From positions 480,899,150 to 480,963,149 of the forward strand of contig CM048748.1 in the NCBI GenBank assembly GCA_026315105.1: a DNA stretch of 64,000 bases, read 5' to 3'. The position numbers and the translations under genes were made by a program. A model generated the notes under the pieces. The model had not been told where the DNA came from. It saw only the letters and a program-made list of their open reading frames with translations, and did no database searches. Each line of letters begins with the position of its first letter. Within the stretch, counting starts at the first letter, position 1. Shown here piece after piece: positions 33,885 through 44,807 of this stretch. Origin of the DNA: Locusta migratoria. Taxonomy: Eukaryota; Arthropoda; Insecta; Orthoptera; Acrididae.

Positions 33885-34120
33885 GCAGTGGGAACACATT
33901 GGAAGGATGGCGTTTCAGAGCCGGCCCTGGCCATACAGATGTAGGGTTTTCCGTGATTTCCCCTAAATTGCTCCTGGAAGATGATGGGATGTTTCCTTTC
34001 AAGACGCACGGCCAATCTTTTAACCACCCTAGCAAACATGAGTCGGAGCGTGTTCTTCGCCTCTAACGAGCACGCTGCCCACCACACATTAAACCTTGTC
34101 CTCCTCCCTTCTTCAGTTAG
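33885..34120 (+). mobile_element. SINE family C copy, older
   Basis: The head is lost or degraded. The body GTAGGGTTTTCCGTGATTTCC and the end ACACATTAAACCTTGTCC are recognisable. Confidence 0.65.
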
Positions 34121-34384
34121 TGCGCTGCATTAACATGTCTGGAGCAATAGCCGGTTCTGGCCGACCTTTATAGAATTTATCGCCGAGGGGAGGATCACCA
34201 CGATGAAATTCCGTAAGCAAATTGCAAACATTTTTCTCAAGGAGATGTACCAGAAGTTAAGAGGAACAGTTGGAGGCGTAATTGGAAGGTGGGGGATGTG
34301 ATTGGTACAGAGGAAACAAAATGAAACTTTACAAGTTAAGAGAGTGTGTGTGATGTTATTTCATAATGAATTGCTGTTCTTTAG

Positions 34385-34614
34385 TCTCGGTAAAACTCGA
34401 GAACGGCTAAACCGATTTGGCTGATTTTAGTCTTAAAATATTCATGTAAGTACAGGGACTTTTTAAACGGTGATAAAATATGGAAAAGTTGTCCGGAAAA
34501 GAGGAAAATCGGGAAAAACTGAACAGCTTTTCCCAGTGAGCTATCAGTACCGTTCGTCCAATTGCGATAAAATTTTATACATTTCATGTATGAAATCAAG
34601 AGGAAGGTTCGAAC

Positions 34615-34675
<61 letters not shown>

Positions 34676-35535
34676 GAAAAGTCACCCGGTAAGTAAGGAA
34701 ATTTAGGAAAAACCGAAAGCGATTTTTCTCTGCGAATAAAAATAAATTCCACATGGTTGTAAGAGCATCAGTTTCAGTACGGCTTGACAGGACAAGGTTT
34801 GTATGAAATAATTTTTTTGGAAAATCTACTGGAAATTGGAAAATTTCAGAAAAACTGAAAGTACGTTTTTCAATATGTTTTTTATTGAATTCAGCACTAT
34901 AATTGATTATTCGCATTCCTTTTTTGTTTTGTTCATTTTGGTCTTGGAAAAATTTTCAGTAAAAAATTAGGGACATTTAAAACAGAAAGTCGCAAAATTC
35001 AAACCAAGTTCCTTTTTCAATGTGTTTCTAAATGTACTCAACACTAAGTTGAGAACCGTTCATCCGATTCCGATAAAATGTTAGTCATTTGACGTTCAAC
35101 TTTCGTTGAACGTTCTTATAAACTGAAAATTTGAGAAAGTTACCCGCAAATTTGAAAATTCGAGAGAAACTGAAAGAGCTTTTTTCAATGGGATATCAGT
35201 ATCATTCGTCTGATTGCGATACAATTTTGCATATTTGACGTTCAAAGCAAGAGTAACGATCTTATGAAATAAAAATTTGGAAAAGTTTCCCGGAAAATTC
35301 AGAAAAAATAGGAAGATTTTTCAATGAAATATCAATACCATTCATCTGATTAATCTTTCACATTCAACGTTCATAACGAGAGGAAGCTTTGAGTGAATTA
35401 AAAGTTTGGAATAGTTGGCCAAAAAATTAGAAAATTTTGTGGGAAACTGAAAGGGCTCTTTTCTTTGGGGTATCAATATCATTCGTACTTTTGCACATTT
35501 GACATTCAAAACAAAGAGTAAATAAATATTAGCAA
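34385..35535. repeat. Degenerate AT-rich tandem array
   Basis: At least five diverged units, each combining GAAAATTGGAAAAAC-like, ATCAGTATCATTCGTC-like and TTTGCATATTTGACGTTCA-like phrases (for example near 34550, 35050, 35190, 35340 and 35470). Unit lengths vary from about 130 to 290 bp. A57 replaces part of one unit. A single related unit occurs at about 62480-62620. The function is unknown. It could be the interior of a non-coding transposon. Confidence 0.55.
34616..34672 (+). repeat. A57 homopolymer inside the tandem array
   Basis: 57 uninterrupted A residues where the neighbouring units have only about 5-10 A-rich positions. Confidence 0.95.
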
Positions 35536-35560
35536 TTGTGAAGCATTGCCGGGTCGACTA

Positions 35561-35854
35561 GATGACCGGTGAACTTTGTGTCACTTACCTCTTAATATAA
35601 ACCTTAAATATGGATGACCATAAATTTTTCCATATTTTATCACCGTTTAAATCATCCCTGAACTTCCACAAATGTGACATGAACATTATCCTGGACATGT
35701 GTGTGTGATATGCCCACTCTTTCCACCCACTATCGAGCCGATACTTAGACTATCTGATGAGAACTTTATAAAGCTACTGGGTCTAAAATACATATGATTT
35801 AAATTAATGTGGTTTGTATTACGAGATAAGTGATACGAAGTTCACAGGGTCATC
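35561..35854. mobile_element. MITE, 294 bp, TIR about 36 bp, TA duplication
   Basis: The left end GATGACCGGTGAACTTTGTG and the complementary right end CACAGGGTCATC form imperfect terminal inverted repeats that continue through GTCACTTACCTC/GAGATAAGTGAT. It is flanked by TA at 35559-35560 and 35855-35856, the Tc1/mariner target duplication. No coding capacity. Confidence 0.75.
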
Positions 35855-35856
35855 TA

Positions 35857-37410
35857 GTTAATTACTATATTCAGTCTAACTTACAATGAACTTAGCAGAT
35901 TTGAGATTACTGTTCGCATTTATGTAACATCCACGTGGTCTGGATGCACAAACTCGTTCGTCTATGAGCGAAAATACTGCAATTGTTCCTTAATTGCTAC
36001 TTCATCAGTTACGGAGTTAACACAGCGATTCCGCCTTGTTCGGGAAGATTGCTTCTGTGTCCAGTTTTGGCTTTATCAAGGCAGTTACTTCAGTTTTTGT
36101 AAAATATCACCAACAAAACTAGGAGTACGGCTATTGGGCAATTATAAAATAAAATCACTTACTTACTTGTATCCTTTCTATAAACAGTACAGCCAAATGA
36201 TGCAACTGTTTCATGACTCACGCATTGCAGTAAGGTCATTTTTTTATTATTTTTTTTATTGGTCCAGCAAGAATTCTACTTTAGGCGTCTTAATTTTTAT
36301 GTCACTTTGACAGCACAAGACTTTCACCGTCTTGCCTCTTTGCTTTGTTGCTTCGTCTCTAAGTTTTAGTTTTTCGTGAGAGTTCTTTTTCGAAAGATTG
36401 TAGCTTGGAAAGCATCTCTTCTTCTATTTGTACTCTGGCTTCCGTATCTACCGTTAATGGCACAAATGTGTAGGTTCCTTCGTTAGAGTTGGCACTTATT
36501 TTACGTTATGACACATCTGATTACCTGGAGTCTACTTTTCAATTTGTCGCATAGATACTGCTGCTACTGGTATTTTATGGAGAACTAATTTCGAAATTGC
36601 TAGGAATGGTACCGCTATTATCAACCGGAAATTCAAGGTAACTAGGGCTGCAAATTCTTCCTTTTTTATTTTTACATAATTTTCACAGCAGAGGAGCACC
36701 TGAAAGGAATAAGGAGTTTATTTTGGATTTTTGAGCTATATGGTCGCAGATACGTATTATCAACGTACTTTTATCGCAGGTATGCAAAACTAGCAGCAAC
36801 AGTTCAACTACAAGTGTTATAACAACATTTTGACTACTGTTCGCATTCTGTATTCCTTACTTTCGTTTAAAGAAATCTGCAGTTGGGCAATAATCTTCAA
36901 GCACAATAAATACAAAATTCATGTATTAAATATACAGCTTATACGAGCACGTATGACTTTGACAGTGGCAATTTGAAAGTCCAGTAAATCTTGTGCATAG
37001 CCTGCCCTACTTGGGCAAAAGTAGTAGCCTCGGCTGACGCGCTCGACACCACTTGATCCCTGGAAGCGCCGAGGCTTGTGAGAGCATAATAGCGGGCTAT
37101 GCCTGAGGCACGCAGACACCGATCCAAAGACTGCAAAAACCTCACTAAAGAGACAGGCTACATAGCGCTTGCCCGTCTTCTAGTGTAATATTGTTACATA
37201 TAATGAATGACATTCTTACCAGTGAGAACACTGACAAGGCACAAAAGTAGGCAGTTTCTTTACGTTTAATATTGCAAGAGGTAAAAATGTGACACTGTTA
37301 CAATAAACTGTTGCTTTTTATTCCGCATACCGTTACAACACGTTTTTATAGAAAATTAAAATCTGGAATTGATTATAAGAGGTAATCTGTCTTGTGCTGA
37401 CTGCAATTAA
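35857..37410. other. Unassigned sequence with one nested inverted repeat
   Basis: No gene recognised. A compact structure lies at 36995-37102: outer arms GCATAGCC/GGCTATGC and inner arms AGCCTCGGC/GCCGAGGCT. Confidence 0.35.
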
Positions 37411-37411
37411 G

Positions 37412-37470
37412 AGATTTATTTTACACCAGACGCGTTTCGCTTTTTTATTTTAAAAATCTTCTGTGGTCTG
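37412..37470 (-). ncRNA. Hammerhead-like remnant (GAAACGCGTC type)
   Basis: On the minus strand ACCA and TGGT can form stem I, an A/T-rich stem II is possible, and GCGAAACGCGTC (complement of 37429-37440) is the canonical Penelope-type stem III plus GUC site. The core reads CAGAAGA instead of CTGANGA, so it should be inactive. Confidence 0.4.
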
Positions 37471-37532
37471 TAAATGATACAAAGGTTTGTACAGTTTGTT
37501 TTCGATAAATAGATTAAAAACAAAACAAAAAA

Positions 37533-37720
37533 ATGTTCAAATGTTTGTTAAGCTTATGGGACTTAACTACTGGGTAATCAGTCCCTAAACTTGCAAACTA
37601 CTTATGAACTAAGTAATAATAAGGACGGCACAAACATCCATGCCCGATTCGAACCCCCGACCGTAGTTGCCGTGCAGACCGTGACTGGAGCGCCTCAGTC
37701 CCCTCGGCCACCGCGGCCGG
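37533..37720 (-). mobile_element. SINE family A copy (first of a tandem pair)
   Basis: Complete minus-strand copy with head end ACCGCGGCCGG. A small deletion just before the B box complement removed the GAGGGGGG phrase. Confidence 0.85.
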
Positions 37721-37872
37721 CTTTCAAATGTTTGTAAAGCTTATGGGACTTAACTACGAGGTCATCAGTCCCTAAACTTACAAACTACTTATGAACTACT
37801 TACGAACTAGGACGGCACAAATATCCATGCCCGAGGGGGGATTCGAACCCCCGACTGTAGTGGCCGGCTTTA
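37721..37872 (-). mobile_element. SINE family A copy, head truncated
   Basis: Directly adjoins the previous copy. The tail and B box complement (GGGATTCGAACCCCC) are present, but the A-box half of the head is missing and the copy ends in TGGCCGGC. Confidence 0.8.
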
Positions 37873-38127
37873 AAAAACAATTTGCATGTTAGGCCTAAGT
37901 GTTTTTAACTTAATATTCGGTCTAGTCACGGTGTTGATGTCTCTTCTTTACATGTTACTACTGTTTCTCACACAACCACACAACCAAACATTGTAAAATC
38001 TGTAATGATGAGTAGGGCATTGGTCATTTATTACGTTAACATAAAATCGGAACTGACCGGGATAAAAATAGGTTGCATTTGTGTTATTCGGACGTTCTGA
38101 AGTGATTTCATTGTTTCGTACAGGTAC

Positions 38128-38268
38128 ATTCATTGTTTAAGTTCGCTGCCTCTAAGGTTAATACAGTTTTTTTTTCTTTTGCAGACAATATAGGCCTAAT
38201 TTAGAGGAGATCATTGTAGGTGCAGCAACTTATTCCTTAATCCAGAAAACATACAGGTATTTTCGTTC
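38128..38268 (+). repeat. Arm 1 of a 4.7-kb-spaced inverted repeat
   Basis: ATTGTTTAAGTTCGCTGCC ... CAACTTATTCCTTAATCC ... TATTTTCGTTC is inverted, with about 90 percent identity by eye, at 42838-42985. It stops exactly where the 1.3 kb repeat copy A begins. Confidence 0.7.
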
Positions 38269-39572
38269 GGGACTTTCGGCATGGCTCAGCTCCATTATAT
38301 AAATGCAATGCGAGCTATCCTTGTCAGAGTGGTGCGTCTGTGTAGAAGGTTTTGATCATTTAGAGATGTAACTTAGCTGCTTTTAAACAGGTAGCATATG
38401 TTTCTTTTATGTAGCCTGCCGAGAGATCAGTTAAAGGTGCTTGCAGATGTATATTTAGAGACGTTGTGTTAGATGTCATTGCCGATTTTCGTTATTTGGA
38501 ATTTTTGTATAAACAATATGAGAGTATATGTTAAGATGGATACGTAAGTTTGAGCGTTCGTTACCGTAACCTGCGCTATCATTATTAAACACGTCTGTCG
38601 GCTGTATTTTATGCGAAGAGCATGGAGAGCGATGCGAGTGTTTGCGCATCGAAAAATTCTTACTTACAAATTTTGCATACGAGTTTTAATATTTTACTAC
38701 AAGCTGCAGCATACGAGACCAACTAAGTATTTCTGTTCTAAATTGTTTTTTGCATTACCCCGGAATTATTGTTAAAAATACATACGAAGAACACTATGGT
38801 AGCTTTATTTTTTCCACGAATAATAATAAACGGCGGAAATTGTTACATAAATCGAGATCTGGCGTACGGGTCGCTGCAGTAATAAATGTGCAATTTAACT
38901 GGCTGCTGACCTGGCGGGGCACAGTCGCCGTAAAAAGAGTGCATTACGCACCTGCCCTGGGCACAGGGGTCGGACGGCGGGGGAGGTGTTGTTTAGAGAT
39001 GTTGTTGCGGTCAAGACAATCTTCGCGGTATTTTCCTCGCGGGTAGGGCGGGTGACGGTGTCCTTTGAGAAGCGGTCGCGATCGTGGAGGAGGGGGTAGC
39101 ATCTGTTGTCGTCGTTGGCGGCGGCGGCCCGGCAATCGGCCGAGCGAGTAGGGGTCGTGGTGTCGGCCAGGTGTGTGGCGGAGGGTGCGAGTAGAGACAT
39201 GTCGAGGGGTCGACAGGTCTGGACCTGTCGGAGGTGCTGCCTGTCTGAAGGCGGCACCGAGGGGTGTAGGGAGCGTCGTGTAGGCTAGGTGTGTGGCCGA
39301 AGGAGGTGTTGTTTACTTGCAACCTGTCAATCACCCTTAAGTGCTTTATAGCGGCGTCCTTTGATTAGCGGTCGGACAAGTAGCATTGATGACAATCAAA
39401 ACGACCTAAATTTAATCATCCTGTCCTTCCGGAAAGACCTATCAATCATTTTGTGGGGGCATCCTTTGATCTGCAGTCCGGCAATTGGCCAAGCGTCTGG
39501 CGTCGATGACACTATCGTCGACTGGCGAAAGTTCAAGGTCATTGCGCTGATACCCCTGGTACCCCACTACTC
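38269..39572 (+). repeat. 1.3 kb dispersed repeat, copy A
   Basis: Near-identical to the sequence at 44655-44807 joined to 47485-48830. It starts ACTTTCGGCATGGCTCAGC and ends GGTACCCCACTACTC. The 3' two-thirds are GC-rich (38900-39300). Open frames of 60-120 codons occur on both strands and are conserved only because the copies are recent. The ends are neither inverted repeats nor LTR-like TG/CA, so its class is unknown. Confidence 0.75.
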
Positions 39573-41039
39573 TTCTGTTACTGTAACAGCTAAAAACAAT
39601 TGAGAAATCGATATTACAAAGAGAAGAAGGCCAACCAGTTAACCTAACGATGGCAATCATGTCGAAACAGGCCTCTCACAGTGAATAATTTATTTAAAAG
39701 CAGCGTCCTTGGTTTAAATAATCTTTTAAGATGAAAGTTTCTAATCTTAACTAAAGAGGATTAAGGAAATCAAAAAGGCAAAGAAAAGTAAACCCGATGT
39801 TTAAGTTGAAAAATCAACTTATCCGCTATCTTTCTTTGACTGTCACTATAAATTCTTATCTGAAACGACAAGTTTTAACAAGAACTTTACAACCTACAGA
39901 AAGCGTATTAAGCTGTCAGTTAACGGACTTGTGCAATACGGGTTTTTTTTCTTTAATTTATTCGTTAGTTAACATATACGTAACAGTGAGTTTTTAAAGT
40001 GCGATTTAAGTACTCACACAGCCAACTCAGTCGTTTCGACACAAAAATTTCTCACACTGTAGCATCATGGAACAGTTAATGGCACACATTTCTTGGTTTG
40101 AGAATTTGAGTCTATAATATTAATCCCTTTCCAAATAGGAAAACAACTGTGAATGTCACCATATTCATTTTCTGCAGGACACACTGCACAAACAGGAAGG
40201 GAAATCCTTTGAGATGTGACAGTACAGTTTGTATCGTAATTCATCCGATACGTACACTGCCATCGCCCATTCGTCGCTTCGATCGTTTCAAATTGGTGGA
40301 ACAAGGAGAACGACCTCGTGCGAGTCTGTACACTGCATTATGGTTTATGCATGCCGTGTGTGTGACCACCGCAATGCAATGACCAGCGGCTCCATGTTGG
40401 CCTCACAAATGTCAAAGGACACATTTGCGCTCCATAAAAGCATTCCCTTTCCGTTTTCATCGCGATACTTGTGAAATATTTTTAGAGCTCAGCACTGCGA
40501 ACTGCAGATTTGAATGCAGATAATATACTTTCCGCATTGTTCTTGAACGGGCGCAATTAAGAAAACGTTTAAATTAGGAAACATCTCTTATTTGAAAAAG
40601 TCTTTCCTTTGAGGCAGCAGAATTTTCTCCCCTCTACCCCATTTATAGAGATGAAAGAGGTATTCGTGCTCCCAGAGGTAACTAATGAGCATCAATTTAT
40701 ATTCGACACTGATGTCCGAATATTAATGCCTTTAAACTGTTTAATTACGAAAACCTATTTTTACAAACCTAGCGGCTGGACGGAACTCAGATATTATTTC
40801 ATACTCCTCTGAATTCACTTACAGGATTTCTTTTTCTCCTTGCTGTCGGGCGAAAACAGCATTCTCTTCTTTCACACGCGATATTCCAATCTAAGGTTAG
40901 AGACCTCGCCGTTTTTCTTAAGTGAACATCTTTTCCATCCAATATATAATTCCACGTTAAATTGTGTCATTGTAAGGAATATGTATGTTCGAGGGACGGA
41001 CAGAAAGCTCTTACGTGATAATGCACAGCGTGCCCGCGC
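39573..41039. other. Unassigned sequence
   Basis: Open frames of 66-81 codons at 39797, 40065 and 40229 resemble nothing known to me. Confidence 0.3.
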
Positions 41040-41405
41040 AGTACCTATATACTCCGCAAGCCACCTCACGTGGCGCAGGGACACTGCCTCCTACTCTAAT
41101 CACGTATGGTCCGCGGGAAAAATGATTACCTGTATGCCTGTTGTGGCCCTCATCTATCCGATCTTATCCTTGTGGTCGCTTCGCGAGATATACGTAGCAG
41201 GAAGCATTAATTTGATTAACTCACCATGAAACGCCCTCTAGACGTTGACAGAAGCCCGAACCGCGATGCAGAACTTCTCTCTTCCAGCGTCTGGAGGTAC
41301 CTATCACCTCTTTGACGCTTTCGCGCTTAATAAATGAGCCCATAACGAAGCGTTGAATCTTCTCTATTCCTTCCATTACACCTACCACAGTGATCAGCAG
41401 TACTC
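41040..41405 (-). pseudogene. CR1/Jockey-like LINE 3' end fragment
   Basis: The minus strand reads MEGIEKIQRF, SVKEVIGTSRRWK and LEGVSW, then nucleotide blocks typical of the family's last 150 bases (ATCATTTTTCCCGCGGACC; GGTGGCTTGCGGAGTATA). It is the same lineage as 7214 and 11700, here only the final part. Confidence 0.7.
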
Positions 41406-42837
41406 AGTATTACTTACCTACAGAGAGAAAGAGCGAGAGAGGCATGTACAAAAATCAAACGTGATTGGCTAATCACTTACGAGGCAGGTTTCACCTACAA
41501 TTCATATCTTACACGCACATTTCTTAACTGTACTCATTTTATTTATTGTTTTCGAGGCTTTTGTGATACGATTTAAAGGTATTCAGTTATTTACAGATTT
41601 ATTACGCATTCTGTATGTAAAAGAGTTGTAGTTGGACTGCTTTTTGCGTGTAATTTACTCGTGTCAGCTAAAATATAGCTTTAAATAAAAACTTATTTTG
41701 GTGTGAAATCAGTGCCATTTCGAAGTAAACGCGATGTCATTTGTTCCGTATGCATTTGACGACCAGTAATTCATTCTTCAGATATTTCTCCATTCCGCAA
41801 TATCCAGTTAAGAGGAAGTGGGTTACATGAAATTTCACGTATTTGAATACATGACAGCTGAGCAGAAGTAGGTCTAAAATTGGCAGTACTTGTTTTCAAT
41901 TTGCAGTTGATTAATTCAGCAGTGCAGGAGTATTCGTCAATAAACAATCTGCCTCCGAAATACAAAAATAAAAAAACTTTGAAAATTTCTGAGCAACCCG
42001 CAGCGGCTTCTCACGGGTAGTGAGCTATTCTATTCTATTTATTTATTTATGTCGTTTCGTATCAACCTGACGCATAGAGTATGTTTGTAAGAGTAAAAGG
42101 TACCTCATGTTCATCCTACGCATTATGAAACAAAAACAGTTTTTTTTCTCCATATTTACTTTAATGTTCGCAAGTCACAGAACGTACAGTTTTCCCGAAG
42201 AATATTTATTGCTTCCTTTCGCGGACTTTTGCAAGTCTCACTCACCCACCGCCACGCATCCAAATGAATTATATAGTAAAACCTCCCTCACGAGCACACA
42301 GATAGACGTATTGATAATTCCGGCTTTTTCGCTTGTCTCTGAGTTGGCCACATTATGAGGTGTAGATCGTGCTGTCGCCACGTTGGAATTTTCCTGTAAC
42401 AGATTTTTCCCATTACATTTGTCGAATTTAAATCTCAATTAACAAATCCCGGATCGTAATCATTTAATAAATTTTATATATGTCAAACCGGACGTAATTT
42501 CACCATTCTTTATAACGAACATACTATAGAGAGCGAAAAAAACCACCTCGTTTAAAATAGCTCTTAGAATCTTTTTAAAACCACACAGTAATTACTACAG
42601 AAAATGCACTCTAAATTTTACGTATAATACACAAGGGATACGAAATGAACATCTAGCAGAAATTGGAGTATGTTATCCAGGCGACTAGGGACGCAAATAA
42701 TTTATTAAACCATCAAACCGATTTTAAACATACACATTTTACAGATAATGTTATTCATAGTTTAGCGGTGGAAAACAGATAACAAACCTCACCACTGATC
42801 AAAGATCACAGAAAAATGCTAAATTCTTCCAAAGACA
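41406..42837. other. Unassigned sequence
   Basis: Contains a CTTCTCACGGGTAGTGAGC-type phrase near 42006 that may be a decayed element end. No gene recognised. The 83-codon frame at 42107-42358 begins hydrophobic but has no known motif. Confidence 0.3.
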
Positions 42838-42985
42838 AAGAACGAAAATACGTGTATGTTTTCTGGATTAAGGGATAAGTTGCTGCACCTACAATGATCT
42901 CGTCTAAATTAGGCCTATATTATCTGAGAAAGAAAAAAAAAACTATATTAACCCTAGAGCCAGCTAACTTAAACAATAAATATTC
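42838..42985 (-). repeat. Arm 2 of the inverted repeat
   Basis: Reverse complement of 38128-38268 with small differences. Confidence 0.7.
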
Positions 42986-43017
42986 TTTATTATTCTTGTT
43001 ATGTGTAACTTCACCGA

Positions 43018-43021
<4 letters not shown>

Positions 43022-43072
<51 letters not shown>
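43022..43072 (+). repeat. T51 homopolymer
   Basis: 51 uninterrupted T residues adjoining the unrecognised minus-strand frame. Confidence 0.95.
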
Positions 43073-43074
<2 letters not shown>

Positions 43075-43076
<2 letters not shown>

Positions 43077-43243
43077 CGTAGTTTTATATCCACATCGGCG
43101 TCTCCTATTTCCGTTCCAGCCAGAAGTTCGAAAGGTACAGGGAAGGTATGTTCTCGAACTCCATTACGTATCTTCGTTTCCTCCTGCATTCCAACTCCTT
43201 TATAGCTCTGCACCCTCTGGTTGGCGTCGAATTGGAGAACCAA
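43075..43243 (-). CDS. Unrecognised, protein-like open frame ending at an A run
   Basis: The minus strand encodes about 56 residues including QFDANQRVQSYKGVGMQEET and HTFPVPFELLAGTEIGDADV, then runs straight into poly-Lys from the T51 tract. Composition is balanced, with mixed acidic, basic and hydrophobic residues, unlike the usual noise frames here. I do not recognise a family. It could be a fragment of a cellular exon or retrocopy with an A tail, or part of an unknown element. There is no clear start or stop of its own. Confidence 0.3.
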
Positions 43244-43249
43244 AATAAA

Positions 43250-44310
43250 TTTGTCGAAAAATCACGAACCCTGGTGTAATCAAAGTTATCGATTTTATAA
43301 AGCGTCCAGACAGTTGATTGTTAGGAATTATATTTTTTCGCTGGGTCGCGAAGATGGCATTACCAGGATGGAGGAATGTGGTTAATGGATGTGTGCAAGA
43401 AGATTGTTTAAGTGTTCTAAAAGAGAATATACGGTATTTACGAAGTGCGCCGTTGTACTGTGTGTCACTCCCGGTTAATATACGCTTTTAGATTTGATTA
43501 CTTAGGTATTAAGAGTACCCGAAAATTGACCGCTCTCTCGAACATTGTTTTTTAGTTTCAACTGTAAATTACTTGTAGAGTCGAGCAAGGAGCTATATAT
43601 ATTTTGGTTTAGCATTCCAGGACTTTATTCTCCACAGACGTAGATATCGCCTACGTTATTCCACAAGTCCTAAGAATAAGGGTAAACGAAAACTGGGTTA
43701 TATGACGAAGGCAAAGGCTTTAAAGGAGGCTATTGCATAGGTGCAAGCCCAGTTTAACAGATAGTGTGGGGAAAAATATTTGCTTTTACAGTAAACAGGT
43801 GGAGGGATTGGTCTCGCATCGTTGTATTGACCGAAATTAGCGGAACACACGACAAACGTGTTTGTACTGTGTGTGACTCCCATCCATTCCATAGAGAGCA
43901 GATTATGATCGAAGTATGCATGCGTTGGTTGCGAAGTAAGTGTTTGTGAACATTACGTTGCATGTACTCAGTTGTACTGTAACAAAAAAGTGTAAACACT
44001 CCATGTCCTATATAGGATCATGTGTTGCGGTGTGTAGGTTAGTATTTTCGTTTGCGGTAGACATCTACTTGTAATTAAAATAATAAATCTTAGTTTGGAT
44101 TAGTGGAATGCGCAAGAAAGGAACTTGGAGTAGGAATTTTGTGGGTAAAGGGTGGGTAGAGCTGGAAATCGGTGTTGCATTGGGCATGTAACTTCGGTTC
44201 TGTGGTTGCTGTATTGTCGAATAAGGGTGTTGTTAGGCCAATACTTTCGAAACGTTTCAGTGTAGATGGTCGGAAATTGGTAAATTATTTCACGTATTTA
44301 TTTATTTATT

Positions 44311-44312
<2 letters not shown>
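43250..44312. other. Unassigned sequence
   Basis: A short phrase TGTACTGTGTGTSACTCCC occurs twice (about 43457 and 43865), suggesting an old duplication. No gene recognised. Confidence 0.3.

Positions 44313-44351
<39 letters not shown>
44313..44351 (+). repeat. T39 homopolymer after (TTTA)n
   Basis: Follows TATTTATTTATTTATT. It explains the Phe-rich and Lys-rich frames. Confidence 0.95.
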
Positions 44352-44353
<2 letters not shown>

Positions 44354-44573
44354 TTCGACTCTCCGTTGCACAATAGGGTTTAAACGTCTTCTGGGGCGCT
44401 AGAGTATCGATGTCAGATAAATGTAGTTTGCATCGTAACAGGACATAGAGATTCCTTAGATAGGATGTGTACTGTTGTAGCAAGGAAATAAGAGGTAAAA
44501 TTAAAGTACCTGAATTCTCGGAAGGCGCATCTATACCTCGATCTAAGAAGGAAACGTAACAGGGCAAGACCGC

Positions 44574-44574
<1 letters not shown>
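44352..44574. other. Unassigned sequence
   Basis: Nothing recognised between the T run and the AG microsatellite. Confidence 0.3.

Positions 44575-44640
<66 letters not shown>
44575..44640 (+). repeat. (AG)33 microsatellite
   Basis: 66 nt of perfect AG, ending 15 bases before copy B of the 1.3 kb repeat. Confidence 0.97.
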
Positions 44641-44642
<2 letters not shown>

Positions 44643-44654
44643 AAATTTCGGAAC

Positions 44655-44807
44655 TTTCGGCATGGCTCAGCTCCATTAAATAAATGCAATGTGAGCTATC
44701 CTTGTCAGAGTGGTGCGTCTGCGTAGAAGGTTTTGATCATTTGGAGATGTAACTTAGCTGCCTTTAAACACTTGGCATATGTTTCTTTTATGTAGCCTGC
44801 CGAGAGA
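44655..44807 (+). repeat. 1.3 kb dispersed repeat, copy B, left part
   Basis: Matches copy A from ACTTTCGGCATGGCTCAGC to GTAGCCTGCCGAGAGA. The rest continues at 47485 after the transposon. Confidence 0.8.

Noticed and set aside
34381..34916. Poly-Phe and poly-Lys open frames
   Set aside because: Translation of A57/T57; similar frames at 23083, 42894, 44172 and 44310 are also homopolymer artefacts.
35531..35560. GAAGCATTGCCGGGTCGACTAG as a Helitron 3' end
   Set aside because: CTAG here overlaps the TA duplication of the MITE, is followed by A rather than T, and lacks a proper hairpin.
38895..39257. Minus-strand 120-codon frame repeated at 48153-48515
   Set aside because: Its conservation simply follows from the recent duplication of the nucleotide sequence. 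Overlapping frames on both strands are equally conserved and are GC-driven.
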